A stretch of DNA of 64,000 nt from Haematococcus lacustris (Eukaryota > Chlorophyta > Chlorophyceae > Chlamydomonadales > Haematococcaceae), in the NCBI GenBank assembly GCA_030144725.1, contig JASKMD010000025.1, forward strand, positions 6,722,679 to 6,786,678, given 5' to 3'. Position numbers and translations under genes: made by a program. The notes beneath the pieces are model-generated. The model ran no database searches. It had not been told where the DNA came from and worked only from the letters and a program-made list of their open reading frames with translations. Positions 58,875 through 64,000 of this stretch are shown here, piece by piece; positions within the stretch are counted from its first letter, which is position 1, and every line of letters begins with the position of its first letter.

Positions 58875-60134
58875 AACGGCGCGACATATGGCTTGGTTAG
58901 GACATGTTGCAACCCAGGAAGAGGCGTTGCGTCGCGATGCGACGGACGACTGCTCATCACCAACGCTGGACAAAGTGTGTAAGGTGCTTCCGTTGTTCCG
59001 CTGTCTTCGACAATGTGACAGGCAGCTTGCTACAGTTACAAAGCAACATCATTCGCTCAATTGCAACACCTTACATCCAACTCAGTTGCAGCTGGGCTGG
59101 GCAACAGGAAGCACAAGTCTGGAGCACAAGTGGCAACCACAGCAAACTTGTACACCACGGTTCTTAGGGGAGAACACATGTCGGCCACTGTACACCAAGG
59201 ATCTTCCTCTGTGCCACTGCTAAGGTGCAGCTGCCTGGCCAAGCTCAGCAAAGCCCTTCTGCCTTATGCCATCAACGTCCAACAGTCGTGCTCGACATAG
59301 CTACTGTTAGAAACTGCACATCTTTCGACGCCTAGACAGCGCTTCACTTCCCGATGGGTGTGCCCGTTGCAGCATCAGCGGCACGGGCACGCTCGCCCCC
59401 CGGGCAGCACTTGCACGTGCAGGAAGCCCCGCACCTGGGCGTGCGCACACCACATCACATCCTGGTGCTTGGTGCGCAACGTAGGGTAAGTCAGCTTAAG
59501 GAGAAGGCTGGGCGCTGACGAGGACTCCGTCAACAACCCTGGTTATGCCCTGAGTGGCCGTGGGCAACCAAGGCTACAAGGACACGCATGGCTGGTCAGC
59601 AACGCGAGGAGGCGAGCACGCCCGCGTGTACACCTAAACTGGGGTTCGCATTCTGTGCTGCTCCGCAGCGCAGCACGCTCACCGACAGTCCTTCCCGCAG
59701 TCGCACTTGTCGACGCAGCATCCACCGCACGATCCACCGTCGCCTGCCTTCGTTGAAGCATCGTCCGGGTTCAGCATCGTAGGATTGTTTCGCAGTGCTG
59801 TCGTGTGTCACTCGAAACCTGGCGAGTTTCCGTTTCGGGTGCGGACAGTTAGTTGGCCAGAAGCTTGACCAATCACTCTCTGCAAACCTCCAGGGTAAGG
59901 ATCACTCCGCATAGCCTCTGCCTCACCACGGTAAAGGCGCTGTGCTGTGTCGTGCTGTCGGGCTACCGCACAGTAGAACACATTTGAGGGGCAGTCCGAC
60001 GGCGAGGCTCGACAGGGTACCAGGCTAAAAGGCGACAGGTTTGAACTACAGCAATACCAGCAAGCGCAGCGAGGTGGCCTATTCTCGCTTTCACCTTCGT
60101 CCTGATAGCCGGTAGCTGGACCTCGCCGCAGCCA
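58875..60134. other. intergenic between epimerase and secreted-protein genes
   Basis: Holds the epimerase 3' UTR and the promoter of the next gene. A long minus-strand frame (60347-59808) crosses part of it but shows no recognisable domain and overlaps the next gene's first exon. No other gene was identified. Confidence 0.45.
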
Positions 60135-63100
60135 ATGGCGCCCAACTTGAGCGCGCTGGTGGCGCTGCTGCTCGCTGGCTTCGCGATGCAAGGTGGGCTG
60201 ACAGGTACTCAACGGCCGACTGAGGGACTGTCCCGGCTTGCATTCTTGAGGCAGGGCGCGTCCAGCTTCAGCGCAGCAGCAGCGCACCACCCGCCCGCCG
60301 CAACCCATCATCTGCAGGAGCAAGTACAGGGCCCGTGATAGGAACACCTGACTAGGCCAAGCACCAAATCAGGCACCCAGTGAAGGATGTGGGGGGACAG
60401 TCCCCAGCAGCCACCTCAGACGCACTGCTTGTTCAGCTGACCTCCAAAATTGTGTGATTAGGCAGCTGGAAGATGTTTTTCCATTCACCATGGCAGTGTG
60501 CAATGGCAAGAATCCAAGCAGCTTAGTTTGCCCTGCCAAAGCAACCGAGCAATTTGGGGCCAGTAGGTAGCAAGTGCAGCTAGGTGATGTACTGGCTACC
60601 TGGCTGGCGAGCTGGGTCCAGCTCCCCCCTCCCCCTCACTCACCCACCCACCCACCCACCCCCAGTCCCCATCAGTGTCATCCCTTCCACACTGGGCAGC
60701 AGGCGGGTCCGGTGCCGCAGTCAAAGGGAACCGAGGTTAGAATGGCCAGTTGAGGCTAGAAAGGACAGCATCAGAACTAGCCCACCATAGGGGTGTGACG
60801 CCCAGGTTGAGGGGCAGCAGGGCTGGTGCCCAGGGCCTAGGGTGTGGCTCGGCTGCTCTGCCCGTGTGTGCAAGGCTGCGTGTGGGTGCTGTGGCAGGGG
60901 TGTTCGGTGTGTCCAGCATTCGTCTACGGAACTCCACTCTCGTAATTGATAGCAACGCCACCACACCCCTGCCACAAGTGGGTGCGGCGGTGTTCATCCC
61001 CTCCTCCCCCTCCCCCTCCCCCTCCCCCTCCCCCTCCCCCTCCCCCTCCCCCTCCCCCTCCCCCTCCCCCTCCCCCTCCCCCCTCCCCCTCCCCCTCCCC
61101 CTCCCCCTCCCCCTTCCCCCTCCCCCTCCCCCTCCCCCTCCCCCTCCCCCTCCCCCTCCCCCTCCCCCTCCCCCTCCCCCTCCCCCTCCCCCTCCCCCTC
61201 CCCCTCCCCCTCCCCCTCCCCCTCCCCCTCCCCCTCCCCCTCCCCCTCCCCCTCCCCCTCCCCCTCCCCCTCCCCCTCCCCCTCCCCCTCCCCCTCCCCC
61301 TCTCAACCCCTCCCCCTTTACCATGCCGCCCCACTGCCCTGTTCCCCCACCTCTTTCTGAGCTGTTCCCCCCTCCACCATGACCCAGGACACCGCGGCCC
61401 TGGCTGCTGTACGGTTGGCAGCAGCACAGGACAGCAGGGGGGTCCTGCGCCGGGCCTACTACGCCTCGGTGAGACCCTCCCGCCCACCCCTGCCTTGCGA
61501 CTAGTTTACCAGCACAGTGTGATATAATGTGACCTGCAGTGCAGAGATGAGTGTGACCGCCCAGGCTCCCGCCTGCCATCGCTGGGTCGCATTCAGCTTC
61601 TATATTGCCACTTTCTTAGCAGTGCTATTGTGCATTGGCCGAGCTATGACATCAGAGGCATATGCGCTAGTGTCAAGGCTGTGCTTGCTGTCATGTGCTG
61701 TTGATGCTCACCACAGCCATTTAGTAGTGCGAATGCTGGTTTGAGCAAGTGGAAAGAATTATGCTGCACACCCATTGCTTACTAGTCACCGTTGCATGCA
61801 TATGCAAATGCGAGCTTGGGCAAATGCTGAAAGGGTTAGGCACATCAGGGAATTCAAGCAAGGTTGCTGGTGGTGGTGGTGGTGAGGTTGGTAAGATCTG
61901 CTAAGATGTCAGATGGAGGCTCTGGTTGGGCATAGTAAGGTAGGTAGGCTTGGAGCAAAGCAGCTTGCATGGGGCATGAAGCAGCTTGCGGCTGGGTATG
62001 ATTTGGTTGCCCCCAGTCAGGAGGGGTAGTGGCTGTGAGGAAGGGGGTGTGATGTGGGGTGTGATGTGGCTGTGAGGAAGGGGGTGTGATGTGGGGTGTG
62101 ATGTGGCTGTGAGGAAGGGGTGTGATGTGGGGTGTAATGTGGCTGTGAGGAAGGGGGTGTGATGTGGGGTGTAATGTGGCTGTGAGGAAGGGGGTGTGAT
62201 GTGGGGTGTGATGTGGCTGCTGCTGCTGCTTGGGACCTGCAGGCGTATGTGGACAATCAGACCAACCTGCTCGAGAATGGGTTGAACCCCCTGGGATCAT
62301 TCTCCAATGTGGAGGTGGGTGGCTGCATGCAGCAGCCGGTGGTGGGGTGGCTGGGAGGAAGCTGGGGGGAAGCTGGGAGGAGGGGGCTGGAGGTGGGATG
62401 TCTGACAGGGCAGTGCGTGCAGGAGATGTTTGAGGTAGGAGGTAATGGTAATGGTGATGCCGCTGCTGCGCCAATCATGCCACCACTGCTGCTGCTGCTG
62501 CTGCTGCTTCCCCCCTGCTGCTGCTACTGCTGCTGCTCCTACCCCCCCGCTGCTGCTACTATTGCTGCTGCTGCTTCCCCCCTGCTGCTGCTGCTGCTGC
62601 TGCTGCTCCCCCCCTGCTGCAGACGGCCAACGTGTACCTGAGGCTGTCTGGCACCCAGTCCACCTACCAAGCGCTGGCAGTAAGAGGGCTAGGGGCTCAG
62701 GGGCTTCAGGGGCCAGCCGCCCTTAACTTACCCACCACAACCTTGACCCCTGCCTGGACCCGGACCCGGGCGGGGCAGGGGCAGGGGCAGGGGCAGGGGC
62801 AGGGGCAGGGGCAGGGGCAGGGGCAGGGGCAGGGGCAGGGGCAGGGGCAGGGGCAGGGGCAGGCTACCCTGACCTGACAGCGCCCCACACTAAGCCTCCT
62901 CCCCCTCCTCCTCCTCCCTGCCTCCCACCTTTTCCCCTGTTGCCCCGCTGCCTGGCCTGGCCCCTGACCTGCAGCTGCAGCTGGTTGAGAACAACACGCT
63001 GGAGCTGACCGACAACGCCGCCATCACCCTGGACCGCAGCTCCCTGCGCCTGAACAGCCAGAACTGGTGGGTGGGGGGTGGAGGGGAGGGGCATGGATGA

Positions 63101-63494
63101 TGGCAAGGAGTTGAGGGCAACACATGGGGGGAGGTAGGGGGTGGAGGGGAGGTAGGGGGGTCGGGGCAGGAGTAAGGGCCTGCCTGATGGGGGTGGAGGG
63201 CGGGGGTAGGATGGGAGGGGGGCTGCAAGCATGCTGTGTTCAGGTGCCTGGCTGTGCAAGGACAAAGAAGTCGGTTAGGTTGGGAGGGAGTTGGGTTAGG
63301 CCTAACCCTAGCCCCAACCCTAACCCAGGATGGGGATGAGGATGGAGGCATGCCGGCCGTGTTCACCAAGCTGTGCTCAGATGCCTGGCTGGCCATGCGC
63401 ATGTCCATGCGTGCCCCACCAGGTTCTACCTCACCAATGCGAGTACCTTGAACCTGTTGAATGCCGACATGAGCCTGAACAACTTCTTTGCCTG
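60135..63494 (+). CDS. secreted protein of unknown function, 5' part (7 exons seen, continues beyond the window)
   Basis: I do not recognise this gene. Exons: 60135-60192, 60898-60977, 61388-61468, 62243-62314, 62623-62679, about 62976-63066, 63423-63494; phases join and the last exon ends in an open donor at 63495. The first exon encodes a signal peptide (MAPNLSALVALLLAGFAM). The mature part has short Asn-rich strands of alternating hydrophobic residues: IRLRNSTLVIDSNAT, VYLRLSGTQSTY, LQLVENNTLELTDNAAITLD, SSLRLNSQ, and FYLTNASTLNLLNADMSLNN. The rhythm resembles right-handed beta-helix proteins, and several N-x-S/T sites suggest glycosylation. An extracellular matrix or cell-wall role is possible but unsupported. 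A microexon near 62,423 cannot be excluded. Confidence 0.65.
60997..61302. repeat. (CCCCCT)n hexanucleotide array, about 300 bp
   Basis: Near-perfect CCCCCT units in the second intron of the secreted-protein gene, ending about 85 bp before the next acceptor. They open poly-Pro and poly-Gly frames. Confidence 0.98.
62023..62218. repeat. 37/38-bp minisatellite, about 5 units
   Basis: Tandem units of GTGGCTGTGAGGAAGGGGGT followed by GTGATGTGGGGTGTGAT in the intron just upstream of exon 62243-62314. Confidence 0.9.
62771..62862. repeat. (GGGGCA)n hexanucleotide array
   Basis: About 15 GGGGCA units in the intron after exon 62623-62679. Here the sense strand is G-rich, unlike the other long arrays. 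Confidence 0.97.
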
Positions 63495-63710
63495 GTGAGC
63501 CTGGCGAGGGAGGGACCCACCCTGACCCTAACCACCCACCCCACGCTCCCCCCCCCCCCCCCTCCACCCACCCACCCACCCGCTTCCCCCCCTGCCCTCT
63601 TTCCCCCCTGCCCTCTTTCCCTCAACTCCCTTCTCCGCCCCCTTTACCACTCTGCACCCGCCCCGCTTCCCCTGCGCCCCATTCCCCCTCCGCCCCGGCC
63701 CCCCTTCCTC

Positions 63711-64000
63711 CCCCTCCCCCTCCCCCTCCCCCTCCCCCTCCCCCTCCCCCTCCCCCTCCCCCTCCCCTCCCCCTCCCCCTCCCCCTCCCCCTCCCCCTCC
63801 CCCTCCCCCTCCCCCTCCCCCTCCCCCTCCCCCTCCCCCTCCCCCTCCCCCTCCCCCTCCCCCTCCCCCTCCCCCTCCCCCTCCCCCTCCCCCTCCCCTC
63901 CCCCTCCCCCTCCCCCTCCCCCTCCCCCTCCCCCTCCCCCTCCCCCTCCCCCTCCCCCTCCCCCTCCCCCTCCCCCTCCCCCTCCCCCTCCCCCTCCCCC
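63711..64000. repeat. (CCCCCT)n hexanucleotide array running off the window
   Basis: Same unit as at 61 kb, with two single-C contractions. It occupies the intron after exon 63423-63494 and reaches the window edge. Confidence 0.97.

Noticed and set aside
59808..60347. 179-residue minus-strand frame
   Set aside because: No recognisable domain, Arg/Cys-rich, and it overlaps the signal-peptide exon of the plus-strand gene. Probably a GC-rich shadow.
60737..61579. 280-residue poly-Gly and 210-residue poly-Pro frames
   Set aside because: Translations of the (CCCCCT)n intronic array; no initiation or family support.

Overview
This window is nuclear DNA from a motile chlorophycean green alga, most likely Haematococcus or a close relative. 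The evidence is very intron-dense GC-rich genes with GT-AG (and some GC-AG) introns, TGTAA polyadenylation signals, a ciliary axoneme gene beside a plastid-targeted enzyme, huge simple-sequence tracts inside introns, and a degenerate nuclease-element family whose protein I associate with Haematococcus. No prokaryotic operons, rRNA, tRNA or CRISPR arrays were seen. Exon models were built by hand from conserved motifs, splice sites and phase; every gene below reads in frame across all its listed exons.

Layout. (1) 610-4,232 minus: a six-exon SLC35B/UTR5-like nucleotide-sugar transporter. (2) 4,750-26,523 plus: a giant gene of about 39 exons for a CFAP43-family protein (N-terminal WD40 region, C-terminal coiled coils) of the inner-dynein-arm tether complex. 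(3) 27,180-31,325 minus: an eight-exon DTW-domain tRNA acp3U synthase-like gene with a polyglutamine tract beside its active-site motif; it converges on gene 2. (4) 32,135-40,252 minus: a ten-exon SAM-dependent methyltransferase of the leucine-carboxyl-methyltransferase (PPM) superfamily. (5) 40,402-52,696 plus: a 21-exon receptor-type class III nucleotide cyclase, divergent from gene 4 across only about 150 bp. (6) 53,807-58,874 plus: an eleven-exon plastid-targeted glucose-6-phosphate 1-epimerase-like gene. (7) 60,135 to beyond the right edge, plus: a secreted protein of unknown function, incomplete here.

The most interesting layer lies in the introns. At least five insertions or fragments of one element family carry remnants of a Fanzor/TnpB-like RuvC nuclease (copies near 5.0-5.7, 14.9-15.7, 19.1-19.5, 35.3-35.9 and 37.3-39.5 kb). 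The 37.3-39.5 kb copy still shows RuvC-I, -II and -III regions but is broken. The family shares a conserved palindromic 3' segment after the stop codon, which is a candidate guide-RNA region. Other intronic material includes long G/C-rich microsatellites whose sense strand is usually C/pyrimidine-rich, telomere-like (CCCTAA) patches, a short dispersed repeat with an ATG/CAT tail, and two duplicated exon fragments.

The genes do not form one pathway. They are a typical mixed algal neighbourhood: Golgi/ER sugar transport, cilium, tRNA modification, methylation, cyclic-nucleotide signalling and plastid carbohydrate metabolism.
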